Shown piece by piece: positions 35,751-49,333 of a stretch of DNA of 64,000 bases. This DNA is from Calliopsis andreniformis (lineage: Eukaryota > Arthropoda > Insecta > Hymenoptera > Andrenidae), in the NCBI RefSeq assembly GCF_051401765.1, contig NC_135071.1:16284961-16348960 (forward strand), given 5' to 3'. The position numbers were made by a program, and so were the translations under genes. Numbering within the stretch: position 1 is the first letter of the stretch; every line of letters starts with the position of its first letter. The notes under the pieces were generated by a model. That model saw nothing but the letters and a program-made list of their open reading frames with translations, had not been told where the DNA came from and did not search any database.

Positions 35751-38203
35751 ATATTATTCATCTACCCCCAAAAGGAAAATTAGCATACTCAACATGAGGA
35801 GTTCATCAAACTGACAAAGACTGATTAAAGGGTGAGTGTTACACTGGAGAAGTCCCCTTCGTTAGTTTTGGTGTCCGTGAATTCATAGAGTGTGAAAAGA
35901 AGGGGCTTAATTTTTCAGTAAATAAAAAGGGATCGTGCGAAATGAGTGTGCATTTAGCTCCTTTCATGTTCTGCGAAAGTATTAATAAAAACTCAGCATG
36001 AAATTTAAATAGTGAGTTTTGGAACTTATTCTCAAATTGCTGTCAATTCTACTGTATTATTCTACTGTAATATATTTCTTTCAACATTACTTTTTAAATT
36101 CTTTAAATTTCGAGATCCCTTCTTCTCAACACCCCACATATCCCAAAACAATGACAAGTACACATTTAAAATACTCTGAGTGTTTCGAGCCACACCTTTC
36201 TCATCAACCAACAAAATACCACTCACAATAAACTCAAATCGAAACTAAAAATCTCATCATCATAAAACTCCCTCCATAAACATAAAACTCCTCTAATCAT
36301 CCCAGCTTTTTTACAATCTCTCCTACAATCTCAAAAATAACGTTATGAAAAAAAAGTACTGAACTACGTCAACGGATATCAAAGCCACACGCGAGGCATT
36401 GGAAAATGTTAATTCACTGTCCTTCGAACTTCGCTAACAATTCGATTGACGTGCATCATTCCCCGCCTCCTGTCTATTGTTTCATTAATATCCGCGTGTT
36501 CCCATGAAATCGACGCCTCGACAGCAGAGAATCTACGCGTGCATGCGTAAGATCGCCGAAATTGCAGTCGAATGCACCGAATGCATAATAAGCGAGTGGC
36601 TGCAACACCACATGATTTTTACGCCTTTTGCGTCCCATTTGACGCTACTTATCGCGGCGTCGTTTGAAATCTAATCGATATACAATCGCGATTCGAGTTT
36701 CGCAACTGCAACGCGTTGTCGATGTGAAATTGAATTGTCAACATTCGAGGCGTTTGGATGCAGGCCCCAGCGATCCGATGACGCTGCCGCGTAACAGCGC
36801 CTTGGGGCCGCACAGTGATATCGAAATCGAATCGAGAGATAGGGGCAAGTGCGTCTTACAATCTCTAGCCAAGACTAAACAGAGTATTTTTACTGTTCGC
36901 GCAGCAGCTTTCCTTGAATCTCTGATACTGCGTCTCGATTCGAGATGCTCTGTTTTGCTTCAGAATTGTTTAAAAGTATCTCTGGAATTTGTTTTTATTG
37001 AAGGTGTTCGGCGTGTGGAGTTTTTTCTCGAAATTTAGAGATTTGAAAACTTGAAAATTTAAATTTTATCTCAATTTATCTTCATTTATCTTAATATTTG
37101 AAAACTGGAATATTTCAAAGCATTTGTATTAGAAATTTTTAATATTCGAAGATTTTTAAAGTTAGAAAGTAGACAATTTTGTAATTGTCGATAGGTCACG
37201 GTTCAAAAGGTCGAAGGAGTAGAATTGTTTCGTTAAAGAGGATGCAACTGCATCGTAGGCGGAATTGCACTTCCGACCATTAACGTCCTGCGCTTCAACC
37301 CCATATTTCCTAAATGTCGGATGGCTCTTCAACCTTTCAATATCAAATATCCTTAGAAATATCCTAGCTAATTGGAAAATATCAACCAACTCAATTGTTT
37401 CCATAGAAAAACAATTTTTTCACTCCCATTTGAGTAGCATGCAAAATAGAAACTTATATTTTCCTAAAATTTCATTAATAATAATGAAAATACTGTGAAC
37501 AGATTAGTACCAAAATCTCTTAAATAAATTGCCAGTATTTGCATATGAAATCGCGAAGAATCAATATTTTTTCGAGTGACTAAAAACCTGTTATCCAAGG
37601 CGCCACATTTGAGCCGAGCAAACTGTGAGATAAATTTTTCTCATTTTATCGAATTGACTCGCGATGCGTGACTGCTAAATCATTCCACGTGTCCACGATT
37701 TCCCACGTGCTGAATGATCATCAGGCAGCATTAATGCAATACTGCAACGCGAACGATAGAATTTCCAGGAAATATAAGTAGTGAGCTTTGAAAAATCTTT
37801 GGAGAAAACCTGCAACCATAACACTTCAGAAATTTCTATGAAACCTTAACTACTCCACAATTATCTTCTGTTATCAAAAAATAAAAGTTCAGACGCTATA
37901 AACACAAACCCACAGTAATTTCTGATCCGTATAAATTTCTTTAACGAAACGAGGGGAGCTTTGCTATCATTCGCTGAACGATCTATGAGGGGATTCACGC
38001 GATCGTAAACTGGGCAACTGACTCGATAGCAGGGTCTTAAAGCGTAGAAACGTTTCAACAAAATCCTCGCGGCTTGATAAAAGAGTCGATGTCCGTAGAC
38101 GCCTAACTCTGATAAAACGAACGCCCTGTCACCGCTTGCCACCAGAAACGCGCGCTTTCTGTCTCGCAGTGTTAACCCTCTGGTGTCTCATTTCTCGTCT
38201 ATT

Positions 38204-38492
38204 ACAATTTGAATATTTCAATTTTTAAATATTTGAGATTTTGAATTTATGAATATTCCAATTCTTGAATATTTGAAAATATGAAAAATGTAAAAATTTG
38301 AAAATTTGAATATTTGATAATTTGAAAATATGAAAAATTTGAATATTTGAAAATTTGAATGTTTGAATATTCGAATATTTGAAAGTTTGAATATTTAAAA
38401 ATTTGAATGTTTGAATGTTTACATTTTTGAATGTTAAATCTTTGAATATTTGAATTCTTAAACGTTTAAATTCTTGAACATTTAAATTCTTG
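38204..38492. repeat. 9-mer array (TTTGAATAT type)
   Basis: About thirty imperfect 9-base units. The minus-strand open frame across it reads as an I-Q-I/T-F-K-F-S-N repeat and is a by-product of a 9-base period with no stop, not a gene. Confidence 0.8.
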
Positions 38493-40194
38493 CGCAGGAT
38501 TTTCACTAAGGTTCTCAGAACGAGAAAATACGCCAATTACCCTGATAATTACGTGCCCAATCCTATCTCGAGAAACGCAGGCAATCCGAATGCATTATGC
38601 AACGAAGGTATTGTCCATAAAGAGAGCCTCAGTGGACCAGTCTGCAGCAGGAAGCGTGCTTTAAGCTGCCTGCGCGTTTCATGCGAGCATGAATCATTTG
38701 GCGGCTCAAATGACTCGGCTGTTACGTTATTTTCTTATTTAACGCGCGGGCAATGCGTGCCACTCGAGCCTTGACGAGTTCTACAGAGTTCCATTCAGTT
38801 ATTGCTCTTATAAAGGTAGCATATATTTCAGCATTCTCCTTCCCAAGTAAAAGGAAAACTGTACGATAATTAACCCTTAGGTGGTATGCTCAGATCATAG
38901 CGTTTATACTAATTCAGCTTTTCCTGTCTACTATAAAAAATATTCTCAAACAACTTACAGAGATAAATTGGTACTAATCATTAGACTACCATAGATTATT
39001 TTTTCTAATAAAACGACAGTTATTATGAGTTCAAGGTATGAATAATACTATCACAGCTTATAGAGTATCTCAGGAGCAAAATTTAGCAGTAATATACTGT
39101 TATTAAATCTGGCCCTGAAATCTATTTCAATATTGTCTTACTACAGGCTTCGTCGAGTTAATAATATGTAGCAATATGTACTGACTTTGACGATCAATTT
39201 CCACATGTATCCAAGACAGATACATTGAACAGTAGTTTAAGCTTGTTCTAGGCCTCTTACAGGAGCAGTCTCGCTCGATAAACAAGCAATATAAGGTCAC
39301 GGTGTTAATACATCACGTTGTTCGCCACAGGACACGGGCACTAACAGGACTGTTTGTACACAACCTCGGTGTCGAACACCGTGATGGCAACAGGTTCCAA
39401 ATACTAAACAGAGAGCTCTATTCCTGCTGAACGTACAGAAATATTCCTTCGAATTTTTACTTAGCAATTTTACTAAACCAGTAAGGTTCTCGACCCAGAA
39501 AAGTCGACTCCATAATTCCTCCCAGCGAAATAAATTACCAGCTTCGACTTAAAGCGATTTCCTCGCGTCAGTCGTAATCGTAAAACGCAAAGAGGATTCA
39601 GCTAGCAAAGCCAAGGGTCTATCGCTTACCCTTCCTCGAATCACGTCGAATGTCGCGTAGTCAGGGATCGTATCGGTTTGCGAGTTCGAGGTAGAGACCA
39701 TAAGAAGAAAAGTCCACAGAGGCCTTAGCTATTTATAGTAAACACCGAGCCCTGGGGAAATATACGCGACTGGATCCACGGCTGCGAATAATTTCAATGA
39801 CTGTCGCAGGAACGCTCTCCAGAGCTGTTTAGAGAATAAAGATCGCAGGAGAACGTGGAAGAAGCGAAAATGCGAGGTAGCTGGCTCGCTAACTGGGAGA
39901 ATGGAGCGAAACTGGGTCTGCTAGGGGAAAAATGCTGCCGGAAGAAGACTCTTGCGTTTCTTTCTCTGGAGTTCGCGTTAACACTGTGGACGAGCTCGAA
40001 TCGCGAGGGAAAATGGTTGAAGAGAACTGTGGGTTGCTGAAAGTTTTCCTGTACTCGTGGGGATCAGAATGGAGGGAAAAGTGGTATAGGTTTGCTAATT
40101 TAAGGCTGAAGGGAGGATCGATGAGACATGCAGGGGTACTTTGAACCATCTCTGAATAACGAGACAGCCAAACTTGTCTGAATTATGTTGTGGA

Positions 40195-40325
40195 TGGAGA
40201 AGTAGATACATGTATCTAGAAACTAACTTTTTTGGAGAAATAGGAATTCAGTTTCAGAAATACCTATACTGAATCTCTATACCTGATATGAGAATTAGTT
40301 TCAAGGTAGAACTGTTATATGAAAA
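40195..40325. mobile_element. Weak foldback element
   Basis: Imperfect inverted arms: CTAGAAACTAACTTTTTTGG with GAATTCAGT on the left, ACTGAATCTCTATACCTGAT with GAATTAGTTTCAAGG on the right. Gaps are needed to align them, so this may be an old element or chance in AT-rich DNA. Confidence 0.35.
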
Positions 40326-42910
40326 GTAGAGAGTGTATATATTTGCAATTACATGCAGCTATTTGCAACGTGGATTCTCAAAACAGATCTTTTAATCCAC
40401 TCCAAAAATCGTCAAAAAATTCACTAAAAAAGGAAGCTTAAAAAAATCTAGAAAACTACTTTATCATCCATCCCTAAAGAACCAAAAGATCTCCACAGTA
40501 TCGCAAATAGTTTCAGAGTGTTATATTTAAATTCGACCATCGAGATAACGCGCTGATAAGCCAAACGAAGGGGAAGTCCTAGAGAGAGACCATCAGGGAT
40601 GTCACGGTTGCATTAGCATACTCGATCCGGTTTCGAAAATACGTGTAACCTTGGCCCACCACCTTTCCTTTCCCACCGAAAAGAAGAAAGTAAGAAATTC
40701 GTTTCGATGGGTCCCGCGCGCGCGAAATTTGGACGATGGCCCGCGACACCACGCGCAGCGTCGATCCTGATCCATAAACGATCTGGCGCTTGGGAGTTCG
40801 TGCCAAGACGTTGTCCCAGACAAAATCGGTTTATTCTTCCGAGTGGGTCGACACGCCACTGCATTGGCATTCACACGTGCAACGAGTGGAATTCACTCGA
40901 GCGTAGCTGAAAGTCGTATTCGAACTGGGACTTTGTTATTTCTGTGGCTATAAAGCAAAACGACATAGCTAGAGTATTAAAGAATTTTTTGGTCAATTTA
41001 TTAGATTTTCATATGTAGGTAATTTAATGAAAAATAAATAAGCTTGGGCGAAAAATTGGGTTATTTCATTGGTTAGATTCTAATGGAGTAATTTAATGGA
41101 GCTCTTACTTTTAAAAATGAAGATGGAATATAATATAAGGCTATAAAACAGAATCGAGATTCAAAACTTTCGAAAATTGTATCTAGAAATAAAAATACCT
41201 ATGTGATTTATATTGCTTTGCTTTAGAGCCACAGATTTCCCTTCGTTCTTCGTTTATTTGCTCAGTGCATTCTCCAAGCCTGGCAAAGTGGGAGAAGAGC
41301 AATTTGCAGTCTCGAATTCTGTTTTCCTTTTATTTTGGGGAAACGTGGAGCATGGAATTCTATAGATCGAGAGTCGCTTTTGGTATTTGAGGATTTCTGA
41401 GGTTAATTAAGGAGTGGTTTGATCAGTGGAGAATGGTCTGGGTTTATAATTATCTATCGAGTACATATGGAACCAGTGATTGCAATTAGTGCAGTGCATA
41501 TTTTCAAATTCTGGGATGATCATTATAACCCTTAACCCCTTGATGTCGATTAAAATCCCTAGCAAAGAAAAAAATTACTTTCCTTCATCTTGGAGCAAAC
41601 CTGTATTCTAATATTTGAGAATTTTATTTTTTTAAATTAGCAACTTGAGCCTAATTTTTGTTAACCCACTTCCTCTCACAGTTCCCATTTAGAAATCTTC
41701 AAATTTCTTTTACTAAACGTAGCTATTCTCATTTTAAGACACTGCAAACTGTTTTCATTTTCAATCAATATGTATTGGAAAATTCGAAGTTTAATATTGC
41801 CTGCATTCTATATCAAGCTAACAAATTTTGAAAGACTTCGATCATTATCAAGGATTGAAGTTATCTCATGATAGGCTGTTACGAGTTATTAGAAGTTTCG
41901 GGAATGCAGAGATAAATAATGACTTATATTGGACACGCAATTGTAAGGGACCCCAACACGCGTGGGAAGAAAACCTTTCAATTGACCAGGTCGAGTTAAC
42001 TCGTCACGTACGATAAACACTTCCATGACAAAGTTTGCGAAGCTGTTAAAACATTTCCTTAGAGTATTGCTAATCTTTTACCTTACACAATAGCACGATG
42101 CACAGTAAAGTAAGAGGATCAAATATCGCTTTTGTTTCTTGAAGAATTACCTAATGTAGTACCGCTTTCGCAACAGTTTAACTATCGTAATATGTAATTA
42201 AACAAAATTGAAACTTCTTTTCTCGTAATTGTTATGACTTTTTGCAACTTAACTCTACTTAGGTCTCAGTAATTGTACCTGCATTCTTTCACAATGATTG
42301 AGAAAATCTGTGCCAAGGCTGGCAAACAGTAGAAACAGAGAAAACTGTCTAACTGGTTGACAATTAAGCCATTGTTAAATCATTTATCACCTTATCGTGC
42401 AACCTTCCCGCAGAAACAAAAACGCTTCAATGATCAAGATACAGACGAATTTGCTAATGAATTCACTGTCTTTCATTTATTAATGAATAACACTAAAAAA
42501 CACTAAGATACACCAGTATTCTACTATTTCGATAAATAATATTGTATCTCAAAACCTCAACTTCACTTCTAATTACAAGAAATAACTGAAAAATATAATT
42601 CTCTAATCTCCTCAGTATTATATAAAATCCCATCACTAAGATTCTTCTGTTCAGAAAGCAAGTCCAAAAGGCAAGTTGAAAATCTGCGATAAGAGAATAA
42701 ACGGAGCGGCTCGATCCTCAGAGACGAAAACACACGGTCCACCCACACCAAAACTTTATCACTGAATTTCTCACGATATCACGAATATTTTCCAGAACAG
42801 AAGCAAGAATTACTCGAGGGCCTCAGGTGAAGGGAGAACCGTATCCTCACGAGATCACCGGCGGACAGAGTGATCCCATCCTGTTCGGGATGCAACACCT
42901 GCTCGCGTAC

Positions 42911-43260
42911 CTTTCTCCCTCCTCTCGATGCACTGATCACGCTGCACACGCGGCGGTAAACAATGTCGTGGAAACCCGAGGCACGGTAGCGTGGCACAGG
43001 TGGTACGCGCGGAGACGAGAGGGAAAGGGATACGTTGATGTAAAATGAAAAAGAAACGCGGAGTCACGAGGCTGTTGGATCGTCGAGGGTGATTGTACGC
43101 AGTGGAACCGCGCCGCTCGCCGTCCCGACAACGACTGGCTCCGCTGCAAACACGCGCGATTCCGCCAAGCCAACGCAATCGAACTGACCACGCTCCTTAC
43201 GTCCGCGGATCGTGTTTTTGTTATCATGACGTGGGGACGTACGCTGACGCACGTCTGCGT
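42911..43260 (-). promoter_or_regulatory. CpG-rich block, possible promoter and 5' exon
   Basis: GC- and CpG-rich sequence in an AT-rich setting. On the minus strand it ends at a fair donor GAGAAAG|GTACGC (42911), and it includes a CACGTCATGA element near 43230. It could supply a 5' non-coding exon to Rgl, 7.7 kb downstream. No conserved protein in any frame. Confidence 0.25.
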
Positions 43261-43463
43261 TAGTTGTGAGATTAGAAGCGACGGCGGTGGCTTTGGAAAT
43301 CTTGGGGGTGGATCGAGAGGGAATTTCTGTTGGGAGCTTGAGTTGTGGACCTTAAATTATTCGTCTCTATTGGTGATATTCATATTGAAATTTTAAATCT
43401 ATAGATCATAGTTTTCTGGATTTTCTAATGTCTCAATATTTAATTTGTGAATTCACGTCGCTA

Positions 43464-43735
43464 TACAAATATTCAACTATTCAAATATTCAAATTTTCAA
43501 ATATTCAAATTTTCAAATCTTCAAATCTTCAAATCTTCAAATTTTCAAATTTTCAAATTTTCAAATTTTCAAATATTCAAATTTTCAAATCTTCAAATCT
43601 TCAAATCTTCAAATTTTCAAATATTCAAATTTTGAAATTTTCAAATTTTCAAATATTCAAAATTTCAAATCTCCAAATTTTCAAATATTCAAATTTCCAA
43701 ATATTCAAATTCTCAATTATCGAATATTTAGATAC
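43464..43735. repeat. 9-mer array (TTCAAATAT type)
   Basis: Regular TTCAAATAT, TTCAAATTT and TTCAAATCT units. The plus-strand frame of 121 codons here is made of F-Q-I-F-K-F-S-N repeats and is not believed to be a protein. Confidence 0.85.
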
Positions 43736-46254
43736 TCGAACATTAAAACAATTAATATACTCTGCCTTATTTTCTATAATTATTTATTTATAGAAATTGT
43801 TTAAAAGAATATTCGAGCTGAAAACAGATACAAGTAACGTTTATAGCAAATTCTATAAAAGTCAACGATTTTCTACCTACATATCAAATACAATTTTTTC
43901 TATGCCAAATACACATGATTTATAAACTAAAATTTACTCTTCGAAGAATACCAAAGTAACTACAAAAATTGAGTTTACCAGAGGATCCCAATATTTAACG
44001 ACACTAGCTACAGCCCTGACGTCTGCCAGACGCAATGGATAAAGTCAACCATGACATTACCATCGGAAGGAGCCAGTGTCCACACGCGATCGATAAATTC
44101 GATTTCTCCAGAGGCAACTTGTGTAGATTTTATCATGCATGCGAACTTGAGGAGGATAAACTCATTGTATCGTTTTAGGACTTGAATTGCATCTTGAATG
44201 GTAAGAAGACACTTTACGTTCATTCATAAAGATGCGTAAACGTACTACTTGCGTAAACTATTCATTGACGATAGGATTTCATTATAAAGAGATCGATAAA
44301 AATATTTCAAGTGCATCAACATGAAAATCCGATCAATGTAGATCATCTGTGTTGCAGAAATAAAATCGTGCGTCAGTTTCATAAAACTTATGAATTTATG
44401 AATAATTTAATTACGAGAGGAACATTAACTACAAGAAAACTATTTATCGATTATGAAGAAAAGTATTCTTCTGTTCCTATAAAACTACCTCATTCTTTTA
44501 TTGTGAAAGTGAGATAATTGAAAAATTACCAAGATTAATCCCAGTAATTACAATAATGACCGTTTTCAGTGCAGTAAATGTGTACAAATGAGAAAAACAG
44601 AAAGTAGAAACATACCTCAGTGCAAGAAATCAAATACAAAAAAAACAGAAGCAAAAAGTTATTTAATAGAAAGTAGAATTTACTCAATTAAAATTTACTA
44701 GAAATATTCTCATTCGAATAACACCCAAATCTGTTTAAAAATAAGCTCTGAAGTACTTGTCGAATTTTCGTGTACGAGTACTTCTACAATATTTGAATAT
44801 TACAATATTATATAAGCCCAGATCTATTCGAACCGAAATGTAACCATGTTCCATCGAACAAAAACAATTCCAGAAGCATCCAGAGTTTCCCAGAGGCAGA
44901 AAGGGACGACGATAGAATAATATCGGGCCCATTGGTGCAACAACCTCGTTATTCATAGCCCTGCTTTCGTACCCGGGTACCGCCACGAGTAATTACGATC
45001 CAGCCAGTGTGTTTGTCAGTGGTAAGGTCGTTTACTTTCGGTAGCGCTCTCTCGTACGTGTGCACCAACACGGTACGGCAGGCTAGAAAGCCTCGAACAG
45101 CCGTGAGTACGATAAAATTTTCGCCCTAGGCGAGACGACGGTGTTCGTTAACCTCTTGCACGGTCGTCGCGAGCAAATATATCCTGGCCACGATATCTTT
45201 CCGATTCGACGCTCGCTAAAAGGTGTTTCTGTCTGAATACCATCGCCCGATCGATGAACCCCGCTACCTACGTCCTTTCGTGCGTTTAATCAACGTTTCT
45301 ACGAGTACATACGCGAGAATCTGACGGCAGACGACCGCTCGCGGAACGAGCAATAAATTGTACGTCGGGGTGAAAGCTGAACAAGGGTCACTAAACCGAT
45401 TGTAAAGCCATAAAGTCTGATCGAACTCTTGGGGGAGAATGGGTCCATTAATTGGGTTATTAACTGTGGACGGTTGATTAATGGAACGCTGGTTTCGAAT
45501 AGGAAAGTCTTTTGTGAAATTGCTTTCTCGGATATAGATATTCGAGACACTGTAACGAAAGAAATATATTTCTAAAGGATTCCTTATAAACTTCTTTAGA
45601 TAGTAAAGACACTTGACTTTTTGTAATGAAACTGAGGTAACTAGAGAGAGTTAGAGACAGAAGTTGAGACCAAGGAGCTGTTCTCTGGACTTCCTTATTT
45701 TTCCTTCGCGAATGTTCTTATTTCTTAGGTAAAGAGGCTGGAAAAACGCGAATAGCCTCGTTTTGCGTACAGTTAGCGACGCGTGTTTGCGCGCCGCGCG
45801 AATCGCGCGTACGTGACTTTATGCACCGCGCAGTGGCACGTTTCGTTTCCGTTTCTCGCCACGGCACCGTGCAATTCAACTAGCAGTAAATCTTGTTAGC
45901 TGGTGCACGTACTCTCGACAAGAGTGTGCCGTCGCCGCCGGACCACTCGCGTGTCAGTCTGCGCGAGAGAGCACGAGGCCCGACGTAAAATCGATACCGA
46001 GCTTCTCACCCCCGGGATTCAGGGGAACGAGACCCGCACCCTCGATGACAGACACGCTCGAAATGTCCTCGATCCTTTTCTACTAACACTTTCCTGCAGA
46101 GGCTGTCGCGGTTTCGTGCCTCTCCATATCCCACTTTTTTATTTCTTTTTACAAGAGAGGGTGAACTTTTTGTGGATCCAGTTTAGAACTTTTAAGTAGC
46201 GCAATTTTTAGACCCTGGCATCGCAATATTTTCAGATTTCTAAGTAAGTAGCTA
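43736..46254. other. No gene seen
   Basis: AT-rich to 44900, then CpG-rich at 45000-45320 and 45740-46030 (contains GCGCGCCGCGCGAATCGCGC). The latter could be a promoter, but no linked exon is recognised. Confidence 0.4.
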
Positions 46255-46390
46255 TTCAATTTAGGCAATTTTTAAATATTCAAATATTTAAGTAGTTGAA
46301 TAGTTAAATATTCAAATACCCAAGTACTCAAGTACTTGACAAATATTCAAAATATCAGTTAACTATTCAAATATTCAAATACTGAAACAC
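46255..46390. repeat. Short degenerate 9-mer array
   Basis: AATATTCAAATATTTAAGTA and related units, strongly diverged, with a few CAAGTACT variants. Confidence 0.5.
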
Positions 46391-46675
46391 AGAAATTATT
46401 TACTTCCCTAGAATCATTCAATATATTTTCATTTACAAAAATGAGACCATCAACCAATCCTCATCTACATTCTGGCTAAGATATTAACGTTTAAATACCG
46501 ACGTTACCAAAACGAGATGTAAGAATGTCAGAAAGCAGAATCGTTTATTATTGTAGAATTATTAATGGCTGAATGGAGCAGGTCTTCATTCACATTTTAA
46601 TGCAGGCGTGAATTAATCTGTGCTTCATCGAGCAGCGCAATGCGTGGCTGAATATGCACAGACTAACAGAGGCGA

Positions 46676-46722
46676 TGACGTAGATCGGTAACTACGTCAC
46701 ATTCACGACGTCATGACGTCGT
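46676..46722. promoter_or_regulatory. CRE-like (TGACGT) cluster
   Basis: Four TGACGT/ACGTCA half-sites in 47 bases: TGACGTA at 46676, TACGTCAC at 46693, and a perfect 18-base palindrome ACGACGTCATGACGTCGT at 46705-46722 holding two more. This is the recognition core of CREB/ATF bZIP factors. It is remote from both identified genes; function is inferred. Confidence 0.4.
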
Positions 46723-46984
46723 ATATCACGCCGAGCAGCGTGATTCCGGTAGTCGTTGCCTGATAACGGGTGAAATATAACTGTTCACCAGGCTGCAATT
46801 GTTTATCGATCCGCGTGGCTGTAACTCGTTCAAGTTCGTACCACGCTGTGCATCGCGTTCAGCTGGACAATGTCTTTTTAGGAGTTCTCTGATATTTCCA
46901 GATGCAGGGACCATAAATATGTAAATACAGAGGATTTATAGATGTTTGTGGAGAAATATGGACGACTAATATAGAAAGTTTATA

Positions 46985-47515
46985 AAGTCTTTGCAGGTTG
47001 ACTGAAAAGTAACTCTAAAGTAACTAGAAAGTATCTATCGTGTGATTATACCATAAATCTAAGGAGATGGTAAAGCGATAGTAAAGTTCATGCAGAGTGA
47101 TTATATTGTAACTTTGTATGAGTATACTGTGAGTATCAAACTTCTGTATTATGACTATTCTATGCCTATATTGTAAAAATGAGAATGTTCAGGATATGAG
47201 GTTTTTAAGATGACTGTAACATCTCTTGTGACTGTAAAGTGACTATACCATGACTATAAAGTGCCTACATGGTGACTATAGTGTGACTATGTGATGACTA
47301 CAACACGACTATAAGATGACTATAAGATGACTACGAGATGGCTACAAGCTGACTATTCGATAACTATTAAATAACTATAACCTGATTATTAGATACCCAT
47401 ATTGCATGTACATAATGACTGTAAAGGGTCTCTATTATGACTGCATCTGGACTATATCATAACTATATCCTGACCATAATATAACTAGAAGATGACTATA
47501 CAGTGACTATAAAAT
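46985..47515. repeat. Degenerate 12-mer minisatellite (GATGACTATAAG type)
   Basis: About forty variants of TGACTATAA(G/A)A, most regular at 47220-47360 and 47450-47515. No gene. Confidence 0.75.
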
Positions 47516-49164
47516 TCAGACGACTATACAACAAAAATTCCGCAATTTTGAATACATCCTCCTCTCAACTCAGTCTCCATCCTCATCTCATGCAGACTTT
47601 CAGCCCTATGTCTTATTATTTCCAAGCATCATCTCCCTGCGTTACAACATCGTCCATTTCACCAAGAGTTGTTCCTCTTCCGCAGGACAAACGTCATGCT
47701 GTAAAGGAAAGTAGCGGTCCACTAGCACATCCGTTCGTGTGATAATACGTAGTCGCGTAAAAATCACGATAGGCATAATCCCACGAACGTCGGAGTGTTA
47801 CACTTCAGCCAACCCCTCGTCTACGAGTCGCGTCACCCTCGAGCACGTTCACCCTCGGTGTAGGGTGAATTTGATGACTCAGGACGCTTTATGGGGGAAT
47901 GAAATTACGACCCCGTCCCTGTGGCGAGGAAGCATCGCGGAGAGACGAGCAAACATCTTGACGTTCTTCAGTAGCGAGGTTGCTCGAGGGCCAGGCCCTG
48001 GGAACTGAGATCCGCTTCGACTCTGTTCCGATGTCACTTCTTTCCCTCGCCATTTAGTAGTTTATTACTTTCACGAAATTCGTCTTTATTAGTCTTGCAC
48101 AATTGCGCGACAAAAAGAACACGTAAACTTAATTACTCCTTAAACTCGACGCTTTTGTTATTTCTGGGTAATAGATTCATCCAATTGGGTCTTTCGAGAG
48201 TTTTATTATCTGGAGCAGGTTTTTACTAGAAGTTTTCAAGATAATCCATCTCCTGTACTGCAGATGTTATATTAAATTAATTTGTGTATTTTTTGTAAAA
48301 ACTAACTAGATTAAAATTTGCACAATATCTTAATAGGTTCTACGTAAGTAATCAACTGTATACGATATAAAAATACTCTATATACCTACTTAGAAATAAT
48401 AAAAACATCGAAGGCGTGTTCTTCTTTCATCACAAAGCAGATAGATGCAACGTCAGTGAAACGTATCGCAACAAAATAATTACAATCCAATACAACAACA
48501 GAGGAGTTGAAACACGTAATTCCTCGCAAGGTGCTCTCGCAAACATTACGAAACAAAACCGCCACAGTCGTATCGCGCTTACAATACCTTGTCAACATGT
48601 ATTCAAATATTTGCCAATACCTCAATGCCATCTCTCGTGTCCCACTGAAGGAGGACTTTCGAGCGACGAACCTGACCGAATCGCTCATCGCGGAATTCTC
48701 CTATCTGCACGCCAATATTTGCAGGCTTGGATTCGCCTCAAAGAGAATCCTTGGACGCGATTAACACGTTACGTGGGCCGACCGTGCCTCTAGATAACGT
48801 CCCGATTATGTGATCGTGGGAGACAGAGTGTCGAGTTTCCAGGGTTCGTGTAGAAAGCGTGACCGAAACGAAATCCGACGAAGGCGACTCTGCGCGCCAC
48901 GATAGAGACACGCATCAATTCTGTGCCCATGGTAATGGGTCCCCGATGTGACTGTGAGCACGCGATTATCAGCACGCGAACTACGTGCTGTGCAAAAATA
49001 GGAGAAGCTAGGGACGAGATTTTTGTGTGTATTACGAACTCGTGTTAGTTGTACAGTTCAAGTTAACTGTTTTCTAGGAACAGATTTATGGTGCACCCTC
49101 GACAATTTTATATGCAGCGAAGATTCATAATACTTCTTGGATTCAGTGAAGAGCTAGCGATCAG

Positions 49165-49333
49165 TCTGATCCAGTGCTGCCAGATACCAGGACGAAGTAT
49201 CTTCCACTGACGTCATAATGCAGAAAAGTAGGAGTATGAATGCAGTCAAATACCATGTGGTTCCCCCACCCTTCTACTTTATGGCTTCACTGGAAGACAT
49301 TTTGTCCTGACCTCTGGCAATACTGCTCTGATA
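49165..49333. mobile_element. Foldback/MITE-like element, about 170 bases
   Basis: The left arm (TGCTGCCAGATACCAGGACG, then TATCTTCCACTGACGTCATA) pairs with the right arm (TATGGCTTCACTGGAAGACA, then TTTTGTCCTGACCTCTGGCA), about 80 percent similar over 60 bases by eye, with a loop of about 37 bases. Confidence 0.65.

Larger units (their letters stand above)
35751..42910. other. Intergenic or 5' intronic DNA, no exon seen
   Basis: Mostly AT-rich, with the 9-mer array at 38204 and a weak foldback at 40195. CpG-richer spots (36540-36840, 39840-40000, 40700-40900) hold no recognisable protein. Confidence 0.45.

Noticed and set aside
38225..38536. 103-codon minus-strand frame of repeated I-Q-I/T-F-K-F-S-N
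   Set aside because: Same reason: it lies on the TTTGAATAT array.
43428..43793. 121-codon plus-strand open frame of F-Q-I-F-K-F-S-N repeats
   Set aside because: It is the translation of the 9-mer satellite; a 9-base period without stops stays open by construction.
44008..44517. Two opposed frames (71 and 68 codons) with protein-like composition
   Set aside because: No recognisable motif, no splice or promoter support, and lengths expected by chance in AT-rich DNA.
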